Below, in pieces: positions 26,201 to 41,200 of a stretch of 64,000 nucleotides of DNA. Location of the stretch: NCBI GenBank assembly GCA_030141605.1, contig JAQGDQ010000110.1:501768-565767 (forward strand), given 5' to 3'. A program made the translations under genes and the position numbers. The notes below the pieces were generated by a model. The model did no database searches. It saw only the letters and a program-made list of their open reading frames with translations, and had not been told where the DNA came from. Source of the DNA: Tubiluchus corallicola. Lineage: Eukaryota > Priapulida > Priapulimorpha > Priapulimorphida > Tubiluchidae. Positions within the stretch are counted from its first letter, which is position 1. Every line of letters starts with the position of its first letter.

Positions 26201-29200
26201 ATCTCTGCCAGTTCAGCATGTCAGGTCAAAGAATTATTTTCTTTGACACGTTATCAACTTTTGCAGTATAACAAAGGTCATCTGTCATGGTCATCTTGGA
26301 TTCTTGCATTTGTTTTCTGACTTTGTCATATGCTACAGCACTGGTTGTTTCATATTTATATTCAATTTGATGCATTGCAAACTGTAGCCAGCTGTCTGGC
26401 AGGGTATCAGGGACCATGGCTTTGGTAGGACTATGAAAAATAATCCTTTGACCTGACATGCTGAACTGGCAGAGATATTTAGCTACTTCCAAAATGTATG
26501 CAAGTGCATTTCTCTTCAGCAAATTTTTAAATCTGGAGCATTCAAAAACAAGGTTGCTGTTTTTGTAAGTCAGTTTCAAATTGTAGTATTGAAATTGTTG
26601 AACCAATGGTTTCATTCATTTGATAAAGGTTGTAACTCTGCCGAAGTATTCCACTATAAATCATGGTTGAATAAAAAAAGTGTTGTTAGACGCTTTGCAC
26701 TATTTTGATCTTGATTTTTGTTCACATTTACTTAAACTAATAAGTTTTGTAAATGTATCAACAGCCTAAGCTTATGATAATCCTGGGTATTTTATTTGTG
26801 CATTATAGTTTTTGCTATAGCTAAACTATAACTTTAATTTCTTTTGCTTGTATCAAGCTGCACCAGTTTTAACGGAGGAGCCACGTGGGCAACAGATGAT
26901 ACAAGGAGAAACAGCAGATTTTAAATGTTATTCTACTGGATATCCTCGCCCGACTACGTCGTGGTACTTTAACGGTAAGCAAAACTTAAGATCACTCTGA
27001 TTTCCACTTCATATTATGTACGTCTTCACTCTTCATGTAAAGACACTTTATTGTGCAATTTTCATTTTTCAAAGCCACTAGCATAGGCATTGTAGCATAC
27101 TTTTTTGTACTATATGGTATGTGGCCTTCAGAACAAAGCTGGCGTCCAATGCATTTATTTGAAAGTCTTTGTGGTTATATTGAAATATTTGCTAAAGTAC
27201 TGAAAACAAATGGAATAAGCATTTCTGCTATGGCACTGCTTAAATTTAACTTTGTGCTTCATTCAAACGCTTGCTTGAAGTACAGATATTTTTGGGTTCT
27301 GGCATGCAGCGATAGGTCATGACTAGTTAACTTGTGTTCTTCGTAGGTGTGTTGGGAGCTATTGTAGACCAACCATTTCCCAGATGAGCTTTCTAGACCT
27401 GATGTTATTACCAGTTGACTTGTTTAGGGACATAACTGGGGCTTGGGAGCTTGTGGGGTTATCATAACAAGTTACTACAGGTGTATTTCTTATGTTGTGG
27501 AAAGTTACTACAGGTGTATTTCTTGTATTGTAAAAAGTTACTACAGGTGTATTTCTTATGTAAGTCATAATTGTATAACAAGTTTGAAAGTGTACTTAGA
27601 AAGAATGAAACATTTTACATAAACAAATAGTTTATTAGTAAAATAAAGCAAGATTTAAAACATGTGCACCAACTTTCTATTTACATCATCAGAGGTAAAA
27701 CACCTCAAATGCATAGTACAGAATTTTTACAGAAGTTGGGAGTGAACAGATGCTTTTACTGAGTAGGGAGGCATTTGTAAGAACTAGTGGGTAGAACCGC
27801 AGGGTGGACTGAGAATTCCTTCAAATGTTGAAATTAGGTTTTCGAAGGCAATGGACGTAGCTGTATATTGTTTTCTCAGTTAGATAAGAAATTTCCATAT
27901 ATCCTCATGTCTTTATCGTCAAGAATTTATTAACTTTATGTAAAATTTTTTGTTTGACATTTTTTACTATTTGAAACCAGGTGAGCGTATACCTGAGACT
28001 AACCCACGGTATGACTTCATCTCAGACGGTACTTTAATACGACTTGCTCTGCTCACTCTTGGAGATACTGGAACGTATGAATGCCGAGTCGAGAACTCAT
28101 TGGGTTTAGTAAGAGCATCTGCTAGACTTGTTGTTCGACCAAAAAGTAAGTCAAAACTTAAACATCAAATACACAATGTAACTACTTTCCTCATCTCTAT
28201 TGACCTTCATAATTGGATACGGTATGTAACATATGTATTTTCATGTACTGAATCTTATGAACAGGACGAATACCCTTGCAACACACCTATTATTAGTAAG
28301 TTGCAAGTATATCTGCAGTCATGTTTTTATCTTAACACTGCCCTTACATTAATTTACTTCTGTGCTTTTTTATAACTTGCTTCCATTCTTATTGTATTGC
28401 TTTAAATAAGCCTGATTACCAAAAAATGATTTTAATTTATTGTAATGCTCTTGTGAGTTTTTTATCCTCTTGTATTTCCATGTTTACTTTTGATTTTTAT
28501 AGTAAGACCAGAGTTTATAATAACACCAAGTGATATGACTACTCGACCCCAAGTTGACATTACACTGCTCTGCTCAGCAAGGGGCATTCCGGAACCAAAT
28601 GTACGGTGGATGAAGGGTGAAAAACTAATCCATCCTGATGAAAAATTCAAGTAAGTAGTCCTTCTTGATTGCCACTGATGAATCTGTAAGCAATTTTATC
28701 TTTTATTTGTTTGGTTTCATTACATAAACAAATAACTAACATATTAGGTAGATGAGTTATCATAGTGTGTGCTTAGTAGCTAAACTGTGTAGCTAATCTG
28801 TACTGGAGCTTAACAGTAAATGTATGGATGACTGCTGAAAAACTATACCGCTGTCAGTTGTTTGTCTTGCTAAATCAGTCTAAATGAAAACATTTTTGCC
28901 AGCTTATTATTTCCTCTTAGAACTGTGTTTTTGATAACAAATGAGGTTCCATCCATCCAAAATTATTAGCAGGCCCTGCTATTAAGGGATGGATTTTAGT
29001 GCATGAACTTGCGAAACTCATCAACCAACCGTGTTTCAGGGTGAGTCCTGAAGGCTATCTCACTATAATCAATGTGGAGGAAGACGATGCCGGTCATTAT
29101 TTCTGTGCAGCAGAAAATTCAGAAGGATATGCAACCACTGATATGTTTTTAACTGTCACAGGTTAGTGTATAATCTATGTTTAATGTACTTTCTGAGTGA

Positions 29201-32200
29201 TTTCATGATAGGATGACTTGACATATGACTGTTGATTGGGCAAATAGGTTGCTCAGTCAGTGATACATGCACAAATAATAATAACATTCTTTTCTACAAA
29301 CCTATTATTTGTATTTCTAAACATCATTTCTGACATCAAACATATTTTATTTTTGATGAACTGATAAATGTATGTTTGTGATTTCTAAATTTTTCCTCTG
29401 ATACAGGAAGACATACAGATTATTCGGCAAACGACAATCTAGTTTTAATGTCAGTTGATGACGCTATTGCTGCTGTAGATCGTGCAATTAATAACACTCT
29501 ACAGTACGTATTTGATGAACATCGGTCTAGAACACCTCACGACTTGCTTAATGTTGTCAGGTTTCCCACGTCAGGAGCATTACAGTTAGGAAGGTAGGCA
29601 AAATGCAGCTGTTTTCACTAAACTCTGTTTTCTCGATTTAGTTTGGTTTTTCAATTGCTAACAGAAGTTTGGTTAGCCATGCTTAAGTAAGGTGTTGTAA
29701 AACAGTATTTGGCTAGCTGGTTGGATACTTGAACAGATGTTGTGCAGCAGAATGTCTGATTATCAAGTGTGGTAAAGAGTAAACAGCTTCCTAGATTTTA
29801 TTTAAAGAAATTTGTTCTTCTTAGTCTGGGAACTCCACAATTATCTTGTGCAGTTATGGCTTTGTTGTGCGTACTGTAAAGTTTTTCTTGTTTAGTAACA
29901 TAAAAACATAAACACTGTTGCCGTGCATAAATCCTGTGTCCCGCTTTGGTGTGTTATTAAATGATCCGCCTTTGTTTACATGTATTTATAGAAAGACTTG
30001 TTTGGGTTTTTTGTCTAGATCAGCAGAGATATTTGAGAGAGCGCTGAGCTTAATTGAACACACAGTGGCTGAGCGACAGTTTGCAGTTCCTGAAGCAGGT
30101 AGGCTATGGCAGATTGGTTAATTTTTAGTGATGCTGACACTTTCAGCACTTCTTATTCCAATATTTGAAGACTTCAGCCTGATGTGAGTGCACCTGCTAA
30201 AAACAATTAGTGTAAGAGTGGTTGGGATGGGCAAAGGATATTGAATTAGGCATCCAAGATCAGGGCAATTAGTGAGTGCGAATGGGAAGACAATATGTGC
30301 TGTAGGCTACTTTTGGCAGTGACAGTTACTGAGCTCAGCTTCTATATAAGTGCCAAATATAGGTGCAAAGTATTATGCAACAGGTAGTTTCGCAAACTAT
30401 TTTAAAGTAAAATGCTATGAAAATACATGTAATTAATACTGACCACGTAGAAACTAGTTTAATAATGTGTCTAACACACCACAAGTAATCGTTTGATCTG
30501 TTCTCTGCATAAACAACCATAAACTTCACTGTAAGGATGGGCAGGGCAAAACTATCAGCCCAGGGCATCGTAAAGTCTTGATGTGCCCCTGCAAATGGGA
30601 CCTTGTAATTCAACAGACATACTCATTCAGCATATTAAAATTATTAAACTATTTAGTGACTCTTTCTATCATGATTTACATGACAGCGTCTGGCTATGTT
30701 GCCGTTTATTTTTTAAAGTGTTTTAACTGCAGTGCATAGAGTTATCTTTTTTATGATTTGTCCATAGAGTTTAGTTACGATAACGTGCTGTCACCATCAA
30801 CAGTCAATCTCATTGCCAATCTCTCTGGATGTGCAACGTATCATCCGATGGTCGATTGCTCTGACATGTGCTACCATTCTAAGTATCGATCATTTGACGG
30901 CACCTGCAACAATCTACAGCATCCAATGAGAGGTGCTTCTCTCACTCCGTTTCGCCGAGTTCTGTCTGCCGCATATGAAAATGGTCTGAACACTCCCATT
31001 GGTGGGTGATTTTCTCTCAAATATTTAGCTCTATCAAGTCAGTCTTTTCTCTACTATGCATTGTAAAAATTAATGAAACAAGCAGCCATTCATTTTAGCT
31101 TCTCAGTTTCAATTTTTTGCTTTTTTGAAACTTTTTGACGTTCTGGTGTTCTTCGCACTACTTCGGGCACTCTAACTAACATACCAAGGCACACAGCAGG
31201 ATTAATAGCAATGATTGTTATAAGCATTCAATATCTTTTGTGTCATTGCCATTGCAGCTGGATAACTTAAGCCCTGATTGCCACTCTAATGTTTCCCTTG
31301 TATTGTTTGGCTCAGGTTGGAATCGTGAGAAGCGGTACAATGGTTTTCTGAAACCCGATGCAAGAAAGGTATCAGTGGAAATACTGGCAGCTTCTTCTGT
31401 CTCGTTTGATGAAGAGTAGGTGAATTTATTCATTTTTTCCCTTACTGTCATTTATTCGTGACATTTTTATACATGATACATAATAAAAATGAGCAAGTTT
31501 TTTAGTTTTGTAAATGGGAACATCTAAATTAGTTTAGATGTACAGTGATAGAAAGTGGCAACTATTAGGTTTGAAGATGAAGAGATAGAGAAAACTGAGA
31601 GAACGGAAATTTGGAACAGAATACCTTGCTATTTTAACTGATTTCAATAAATAATTTATAACTTACCTAGTTCATTTTTCTTGTTCCCAAACAAGATCCT
31701 GCTCGTAAATCACTTTATGCACAGACTAATGCATAACTAACTAAAGTCCATGTAGAACAACTGAACTTACTGAACTGATGTGGCAGACGGCTTTGTTTTA
31801 TCCACATGTCATGTGACAGTGCTTTTTATTTTAATTTGTTGTTGTAAATAATATTGTCTGAGGAACTGATCATTTTTGCAGTTATTCTCACTTACTGATG
31901 ACCTGGGGTCAGTTTCTTGACCACGACTTGGACTTTGCAGCAGGATCAGTTAGCAGAGAGTCGTTTGCTACAGGTATACCCTGCAAGGAAGGCTGCGTCA
32001 ATGAGGCACCATGTTTTCCTGTCTCAATCTCACCCGATGATCACAGGTGTTTATAATTACTTATGACTGCTGAACACGCAAAGTTAACTTAATAGTTTTT
32101 TACCTTTATTACAAATAGTTCTATGTAAATTTGCTAAAAATAAGATAAGATACACTTTATTTCAGGTAAAAGCCCATTATATCAACCCACACATACAATG

Positions 32201-35200
32201 AAAACTGATACATATGTACAATAACTACCACGTCACACACACATAAAATACTACCATAATAAATTATTTACAGATAAAACATTTGGCAAAACACATGTAC
32301 CAGATCTAAAGATTTAAAATTAATAGTCTGCTGGTTACAGGTGATTTATGGAGTATTGATAAATTTTAGATAAAAAGATATTATTGATGTGATATCAAAA
32401 TTTCAATGAGCGGTAAGCTTTCTTAAAGAAAGACAGGACTATTTTTCTTATACTACCCCATTTTCAAGTCAGATAAAAGTATACATTTTAACACAGTTAA
32501 TATTGCAAAAGCGTTTCTGATAATTAAATAAAATTAAAAACTTAATTAACGATGGGCGAGCTCAACTGTTGATGACATCACAAAGTAACATTATTTTGAA
32601 ACAGCAAAAATATTCCACGAGTGTGTTGCACGTGTTTGTGAAAGTGAAAATTAGAGTACAGTGCCACTGACTGTAAGAGATTCAGCGTGTTGTACTAAAA
32701 CTATGTAAATTTTAAGATGAAAATTCAAATTTCAAATTTACCTCTGTGCTCATGCATAGGCTGTCGACCTTGTGTAGTTTGTCACAAACTAACACCTCCG
32801 AACTGAGAGGTGCAGTTTCCAAAATGCAGGCGCTAGTGCCCATCTAACTAGTGAATGGCAAAACGCATGTAACAGCGAAGAACTAGTGGCGTGAACACGA
32901 AATTGTGTTTGTGTGGTAATAATTACTTTATGTAAGTCATTTTTGAAAAAAATAGTTTGTTCCCTTTCACTGTTTTACAGTAGATTGTTTTGACCTACAG
33001 TTTAAGATTATGTCCAGTTTTGCTTTAAGGTTTATGTAAATTTTGGCATTTACTCAAGTTTTAGTGTTTTTTCATATTGGGGGCTGTGCTTTTGATTGGG
33101 TGTATAAGTCACATGTCAAGCTTGCTTAATAACTTAGATATTAGGTTCATTAGGTCTGTGAATAATAATTGCTAAACCGTCAACCATCATTTGTTAGCTT
33201 CTCTATTCTGTTATAGCTAATGCATGCACGATCTCTTGAATCTTGACACTTTTCCTTTGAACATGTACAGTTGTCGGATGACATATTCTCCAAGCTACTC
33301 TTATCGCTATTTTGTTAAACCTTTCTATGTGAGATTTTCAGTCTTGTTAATATTTTGTATTTTGTTTAATTCAGGTTACATCATCGAGGTCGGTGCATGG
33401 AAGTGATTCGTTCAGCAGCTGTTTGCGGGACTGGTGCTACGTCAGTGTTTTTTGACAAAGTGATGCCGCGGGAACAGATTAATCAAATCACTGCATTTAT
33501 TGATGGCTCAAGCATCTATGGTAGTTCTAAGGGACTTGCCGCTGAGTTAAGAGATGTTCGTGGCGAACGAGGTCTGCTGCACGTTGGCGAGGTCTCCGAC
33601 GACGGCAATGCATTCCTTCCCTTTAATTCTCGCTTTCCAGTTGATTGTCAGAGAGACGAACACCGCAGTAACATTCCCTGTTTCTTGGCTGGTGATTTTC
33701 GAGTAAACGAAAACTTGGGTTTGACAGCAATGCACACTATATGGACTCGAGAGCATAATCGCATTGCAACTGAACTGCTCATCCTGAACCCTCATTGGGA
33801 TGGAGACATGCTGTTCCACGAGGCACGTAAGATTGTTGGCGCTCAACTGCAGCACATAACTTATCATTACTGGCTTCCAAAAATAATTGGGCCAAAGGGC
33901 ATGATGATGATGGGTCAATATAAAGGCTATGATCCCAGCGTGGATCCAAGCATCGCTAATGTTTTTGCTACGGCTGCATTTCGGTTTGGCCATGCATTGA
34001 TTAATCCAATATTGTATCGCCTTAATGAGACATTTGAGCCTATTCCCGAGGGCAACCTTCCTCTTCATAGAGCTTTCTTTTCCCCATTTAGACTGATTGA
34101 GGATGGAGGAGTAGATCCCGTATTGAGAGGTCTCTTCGGCAGAGCTGTAAAAGATGTTCGCCCTGGTGAGTGATTTATTGTAATCTCTAAAGTTCTCTGT
34201 AATAGTATGTATGTATATATTACTGGGCAGACTCTTTAGTTTGTTTACATTTGCTCGACAGACTGTAAAATCTATTGTTAGTCTGGTTAGGTCTCATTTG
34301 GGATTAACTCTGCAACAGTGCAATAACTCTGGGATTCCTAAACAGTTTGTTTGTGGTCATGGTACACAATAGCTTTTTGAAAATCCAGTTTTTCCCTCAG
34401 GTTTCTAACATGTGGAATTATCTATCAGAAAGTTTTTTCGCTGAAAACCACAACCTTGCTTCACGAAAAATACCAGTTCTATTTCTTTGTACATGTATTC
34501 ATGTTTGTACCTTTCTACTGCAGTTATATACCTTACCTTGGCCGGCCATTGGCCTTTATTTCTTATTTGGGGCATTTATTCAAAAATTGCCTTTTTTGCA
34601 AGATGATCAAGCAATTTGCAACTTGTGTTTCTATGCTGTTCATTTTAGATCAAATGATGAACATGGAATTGATAGACCACTTATTTGAGATGGCACATGA
34701 CGTGGCATTGGATCTAGGCTCTTTGAATGTGCAGCGGGGTCGAGACCATGGCCTCCCGCCGTACAACGATTGGAGAGAACACTGTGGCTGGGGAAGAGCT
34801 GAGACTTTTGATGATCTCGCACTAGAAATTGATAGTATTGAAATAAGACGAAAGCTTGAAGCAGTTTATGGACATCCCGGTAAGAAATTTGACAAATTTC
34901 TACATAATGTGGACACTTTATGATGAGTTATTTAGTCAGCATTAGTAATTTAACAAATTTGGGGCAAATTGGGTTGCTTTAGCTATGTAGTTCCAAATTA
35001 TGAAATTTTGTCTCTACTATGTTGATCTGTAATAGCATGTAGTAGGGTAATAGTGTAATAATAGAAATTGAGAAAATGAAGGATGATACCCTTTCTTTTG
35101 CAAATTTGAAAGTGTCTGTCACCAGAAGGCTTTTTATGAATTATGATTATAGTATTTGCTCATAATAAACAGCAGTCAGTGCTCTAAATGAAAAAATCGC

Positions 35201-38200
35201 AAAAGACCATGTTGTGAGGTTGTAATGTATTTAAGTACCTATGTGTGTGTGTGCTGGAGCTCTGCTAGTTTTGTCTAAGTTTGTTATGTGTGTCCTATTT
35301 TGAAAGTTTCCTTTTTATTTTCAGATAATATAGATTTATTTGTTGGCGGTTTGGCTGAGTCGCGAATTCCTGGTGCACGAATTGGCCCGACCTTCATCTG
35401 TCTCCTCTCAGATCAGTTCAAGAGACTTCGCGATGGTGATCGGTATGCCAGAAATGATGAATTTATATTTAATAATACTAATGATTATCTTTATTTAAAA
35501 TCAGCTTTTAGGATGAACAATTAACATAAGCTCCATTGCGCTTTTGAGCCGCAATCCACAACTACATAACAGAGACTATTATTACCCCACTTCTTCCCTA
35601 AATATTACAATGTTGTTTGTACATACACACACGAATCTATTGTCAAATTAGCCAGCTAATTGAGAAAATTTGTAGCTTGTTTTGTCAACTATTTGAAATA
35701 TCTATCATTTATTAATTTATGTTATCAGATTCTTCTATTTGAATGATGGTTTGTTTAGTCCGGGGCAGCTCACTCAAATCAAACGTACATCGCTCGCTCG
35801 AATCATCTGTGACAATGCTGATCATATAGAAAAGTAAGTCACTTGTTAAGAAAACAATTCAGTTTTTTCACCACATGCAAAATATCTTCATATGCTATTC
35901 TGTACGGTATCTCTGTACAATAACTGAGTGTCAGTTGTTCTAATCTATGAAAATGTGTGGAAAGCTGACACCTTGATATGTAAAATAAGTCACGCATAGC
36001 TAAACTTGTACTGTCAATATATTTTCCTTTTGAAAGAAATACAGTGTTACCATGTTATTGATTGTTTCTGTTCGTAAATGCAAAGTGCATTACTTAACTC
36101 CTTGAGGACCGCACCAATGAAAAGAGATCTTGTAAGACTCACAACTTTGCTGCTACTGTATGAGCACAGACATAACTAAATGATTACAAATAGGTACTGT
36201 TCTGTTCAGGAGAATCTCGGCTATCCAATCATGCTATTTGTTTAAACATTTATAAGTGATTTAATTGGATAAAATTAAGAAAAACACCCTTTTCAGGCAC
36301 TCTAAATTAGCCTTTTGAGTAACTTCGTCTAGTGTACACTTGTATGATCATACACACTATTTTGTTGATCGCCTGCTTGCTACAGGCCAAGCTGTGCAGT
36401 GTTCTGCTGCTATTCCAGAAAAGACCAACCGATTAGTCAAAGAGAAATTAAAGCCGTCTCATCTTTTAACAGGAATTTCTCCTTAAAAGTAGAGTAGACT
36501 TGAGGCATAAGTGTATCAGAGTGTTGTGCCTGGATAGCTGAAATTCACACAAGTGATACTGTACTTTTTTACAGTGTAAACACTGCAATTGCCGAAAGCT
36601 TTTTTCAATTTTTTCGTCAAAAATCGATTTTTAATTTGTCTAAGTTAAGCAATTGCATCTTGTATATAATTTTGCATGAAAATCCATTGTGAGAGGAGTA
36701 GAAACCTACAAAAACTATCAAACATAACATAATCACTGTTTTGTAAGAGCAGTTTTCCATGAACCCATGCAAAATGTAGCAAAGAGTTCTCAAAGAGTTA
36801 AACTACCATGTACTTTTCGCACAAAACTTTTCAAAATATTCAACTCTTATTTGTAGCATTATATGTTTTTTGTTTAGAATACAAAGTGATCCATTCCTAA
36901 GAACTGATAATACATCTAGTTATGAAAGTTGTAAAGATATTCCAAAAGTTGATCTCAGTCTTTGGACGGAATGCTGTCAAGGTGAGACTAAATGATGGAC
37001 CCAACTACTGAAAATGTGGCAAAAGTGGCCAGGATGAATTTTACATTAATTTGATGTTGACAAAATACCATGTCCAGTTGACATTATTAGGTAGTATAAG
37101 GTCAAAGATGCCTTGTCAAAACACTGTTTGTTTAATTTTTGCCATATTATATAATTAATTTGAATTCTATTTCATCTAAATGGCCAAAAGACCAAGTGAA
37201 TTAAGATATCTTCAAGTTTAATGAAAATTTGCTAAGAAGTAGAGCACTGCAGTACCAGTTTCAGTAGTTTTAGCATCTTACTGTTATTATTTACTGTTGT
37301 ACCTGAAGTCTTACGGTTTTTTTATTGCTTTCCGGCACAAAATTAATTTGAGTGAACTATTTCTTTATAATGTTAAATTTATTCGATAGAACAATACATA
37401 TGTAAATGTTCTTTATACAGTTTTAAAGTAATAGACATTTTTATGTCATTGACATTAGACACTGAAAGGAAGCCTAAGCTAGTGGAATAAGCAGGTATGA
37501 ATGTTTTATTTTTAATAACATCTATTATGTGTTTCTCTTATTAGGTTACATTAGTCAGGTCTAGTTGCCCATGTTCATAATTACTTTTCTGTTTATTTTA
37601 CAGACTGCAGTATGTCGGGAGAATTTGAGTCAATCACCCAGCATTTCCGCAGTCGAAGATCTCATGAATATAGCTATTCAGATGACCGTCCCTCTGCATC
37701 TAAGACAGAGAACATGCTGGAAAGTATTGGATATAGAGTACAGTCTGAAGGTGTGTGAAATACTACAAAAAAATGCCATTTGCTATGTCATTTAGGTGCT
37801 TGTTGTCTAAGGACCTTTTTGCTGAAAAAGCAGATATAGTTGCATTCTGTTTTTAATAACATGTGCCATGCACAGCCTTATTTTTTCAGGTTGCATTAGC
37901 TTGATCTGGTCAATCGGGTTCATAAAAGGTCATTTTTCCCACAGAAAGAAAGAGTCTTTTGTTTATTCCATACATTTCCATGCATTTGTCATAACATGCT
38001 ACTGCTAGGTAACATAAACAGCTTTTATCAGGCAGTGTAAATGCTTCATGTTGCACTAGTTTGGTAACCTTCTAAGCAAAATGAACTAGTGAGGGTGTGA
38101 CAGCTGATATTGCTATGGTTATCACTTATTACTATGTTATAGTTATGCAGCCGTGCATACTTCTAAAAGAGCTTGAACATGCTGGAACGCGTTGTAGTTA

Positions 38201-41200
38201 TGCAACTTTACACACTTCTAAAAGTGCTTGAACGTGCTGGAACGTGTTGTAGCTATGCAACCTTGCATGCTTCTAAAAGAGCTTGAACATGCTGGAACGC
38301 GTTGTAGTTATGCAACTTTACACACTTTTACACACTTCTAAAAGTGCTTGAACGTGCTGGAACGTATTGTAGCTATGCAATCTTGCATGCTTCTAAAAGA
38401 GCTGGAACGTGTTGTAGCTATGCAACCTTGCACGCTTCTAAAAGAGCTGGAACGTGCTGGAACGTGTTGTAGTTATGTAACTTTACACACTTCTAAAAGA
38501 GCTTGAACGTGCTGGAACGTGTTGTAGCTATGCAATCTTGCATGCTTCTAAAAGAGCTGGAACGTGCTGGAACGTGTTGTAGCTATGCAACCTAGCATGC
38601 TTCTAAAAGAGCTTGAACGTGCTGGAACGTGTTGTAGATGCAACTTTGCATGCTTCTAAAAGAGCTTGAACTTGCTGGAACGCGTTGTAGTTATGCAACT
38701 TTACACACTTCTAAAAGTGCTTGAACGTGCTGGAACGTGTTGTAGCTATGCAACCTTGCATGCTTCTAAAAGAGCTTGAACATGCTGGAACGCGTTGTAG
38801 TTATGCAACTTTATACACTTCTAAAAGTGCTTGAACGTGCTGGAACGTGTTGTAGCTATGCAATCTTGCATGCTTCTAAAAGAGCTGGAAAGTGTTGGAA
38901 CGTGTTGTAGCTATGCAACCTTGCACGCTTCTAAAAGAGCTGGAACGTGTTGTAGCTGCAACTTTGCATGCTTCTAAAAGAGCTTGAACATGCTGGAACG
39001 TGTTGTAGTTATGGAGCCTTGCATGCTTCTAAAAGAGCTTGAACATGCTGGAACGTGTTGTAGTTATGGAGCCTTGCACGCTTCTAAAAGAGGCTTGAAC
39101 GTGCTGCCACAAACCGTCTTGATGGTGCAAAGACATGAAGTTGTAAAGTTGGATGAACAACCAGTCAAGTATAGCAACGCTTTGAAGCACATTTTATCTT
39201 TTTATTTATAAGAAAATTTTTTATACATCAACCATTTCATCTTTATTTAGCGCATGACCATATGGACAATGTGGAGGACCGGCTGGAGGGTTTGGAGGAC
39301 CTCATTCAGTCACTGACTCGGACGATGAAAAAGCTCAACAGAAAAGTATGAATGTTATTTTTGTTTAATTGGCTATCAATTGGGCTTCCTCAATAAGCTA
39401 ACGAGTGTCATGAAGTAACAAGTTGTAATGAAACAGAATAATATGGTGGTAGTTGACGTTTCAATTTATTCCTCTTATGGTTATTTTTTTCTGGTTTAGT
39501 GCTATCTATTGTATGGCTTTTTAACTCCTTCAGGACCACACCATTCATAATAGGTCTTATAAGACTTGTGACTTTTCTGCTACTGTATGAGCACAGACAT
39601 AATTAAATGGTTACAAATAAGGCACTGTTTTATTCAGGAGAATCTCGGCTGTCCAAGCATGCTATTTTTTAAACATTGATAAAAAATTTAATTGGGTAAA
39701 ATTAGGAAAAACGCCCTCTTCAAGCACTCTAGCTTAGCTTATTGAGTAGCTTAGTCTGGTGTACACATGTGTGATCGTACACACTAATTTATTGATTGTC
39801 TGCTTGCTACAGCCCAAGCTGTGCAGTGCTCTGCTGTTATTCTAGACCAATCCATCAGCCAAGGAGAAGTTAAGGTAGTTTCATCTTTTAGCAAGAATTT
39901 CTCCTTAAAAACAGAGTAGACTTAAGCCCAAAGGGTATCAAAGTGTTATGACTGGATAGCTAAAATTTTCTGTATTAGCCCATTTCTCACAAGCGATACT
40001 GTATATTGTTAAGATGCAAACACTGGAGTTGCTGCAAGCTTTTTTCAACTTTTACGTGAAAAATCGATTTTTAATTTTTCTAAGGAAAGCAAAGGCATTA
40101 CATATATAATTTTGCATGAAAATAATCCATTGTGTGGGGAGTAGATACCTACAAAAATAATCAAATATAACGCAATCGCTGTGAAAGCAGTTTTTCATGA
40201 ACCCGTTCAAAATGTAGCAAACACTTACGGAGGACGTAAAAGTAAACCATTAACAAGACTTAAACATGTTTCTTTTTAAATTATATTGTAGTTTTTTAGA
40301 TTCATTTAGTATACATAAGTGTGAATAAGCAACTAATGTAGTGCATCAATAGATTCAAATTGAATGTCTCATTCCTAGAGCTCAGATGAAAGTTGACGTT
40401 AATTAAGGTCATTTGTTATTTAGATGAAGAAGATGGACAAAAAGATGAAGGATAATTTGAAACCGATAAACAGTACCGACGATTCAAGTCGATTTTTGTG
40501 TATGGACGAGGAGGGTAATAAATACGGCAACGGTGACGTATGGATGGAACAAAATAATTGTGCAAAATGTTTTTGTAAGGTGAGGCTTGTAACAAAATAT
40601 TCTCGATTAAATGCATTTCAAGTGGGATAGAGTTACTAACCCTAACCAATTAAACGCTCTATTCACACTTCTGCTATTGTAATTGTGTGAGGTGGTAAAT
40701 GCTTAGTAATAAGTTATGTGTGGATATAAATCACTTAGGTTGCTACTAAGTATAAATTAGGTTTGTGCAGAGAAAGGTTGTTAATATAATTGTGCTTAAC
40801 TCTGCTTAATATGGATTTCTGCTGGCTAAAGAAATAGCCTCAAGCTAAGCTGTATTAGCTGATTAATTATGTATGGAAAGAAACCAATCGGAACTTGAGA
40901 TCAGTGTGACCAAGTAAATTTTTAAAGTAAAACTGGACCCAATCTTAAACTGCAGGTCAAAACAACCTATTCTGTAAAATATTGAAAGGAAACGCATTAT
41001 TTTTTCAAAAATGACTTACATGAAATAATTATTACCACACAAATACAATTTTGCATTCACGCCAGTAATTCTTCGCTGTTACATGCATTTCACCATTCGC
41101 TAGTTAGACGGTCACTGGCACCTACATTTCGAAATGCATTGTGCAAAAAACAGGTGCTGTACCTCTCAGTTCAGATGTGTTAATTTGTGACAAACTACAC

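Noticed and set aside
26226-26615. 129-codon minus-strand frame
   Set aside because: Half of it is the foldback repeat. No recognisable domain, and it sits inside peroxidasin intron 10.
28146-28375. Continuation of the Ig3 frame past its exon
   Set aside because: The donor GTAAGT at 28146 and the in-phase acceptor at 28502 show this is intron; the open frame is chance.
33547-34068. 173-codon frame antisense to the large peroxidase exon
   Set aside because: It is a shadow of the strongly conserved coding exon on the plus strand, with no splice context or family motif of its own.
38138-39105. Tandem array read as a CRISPR array
   Set aside because: Units are contiguous with no unique spacers, unit length varies, and the locus is an intron of an animal gene.
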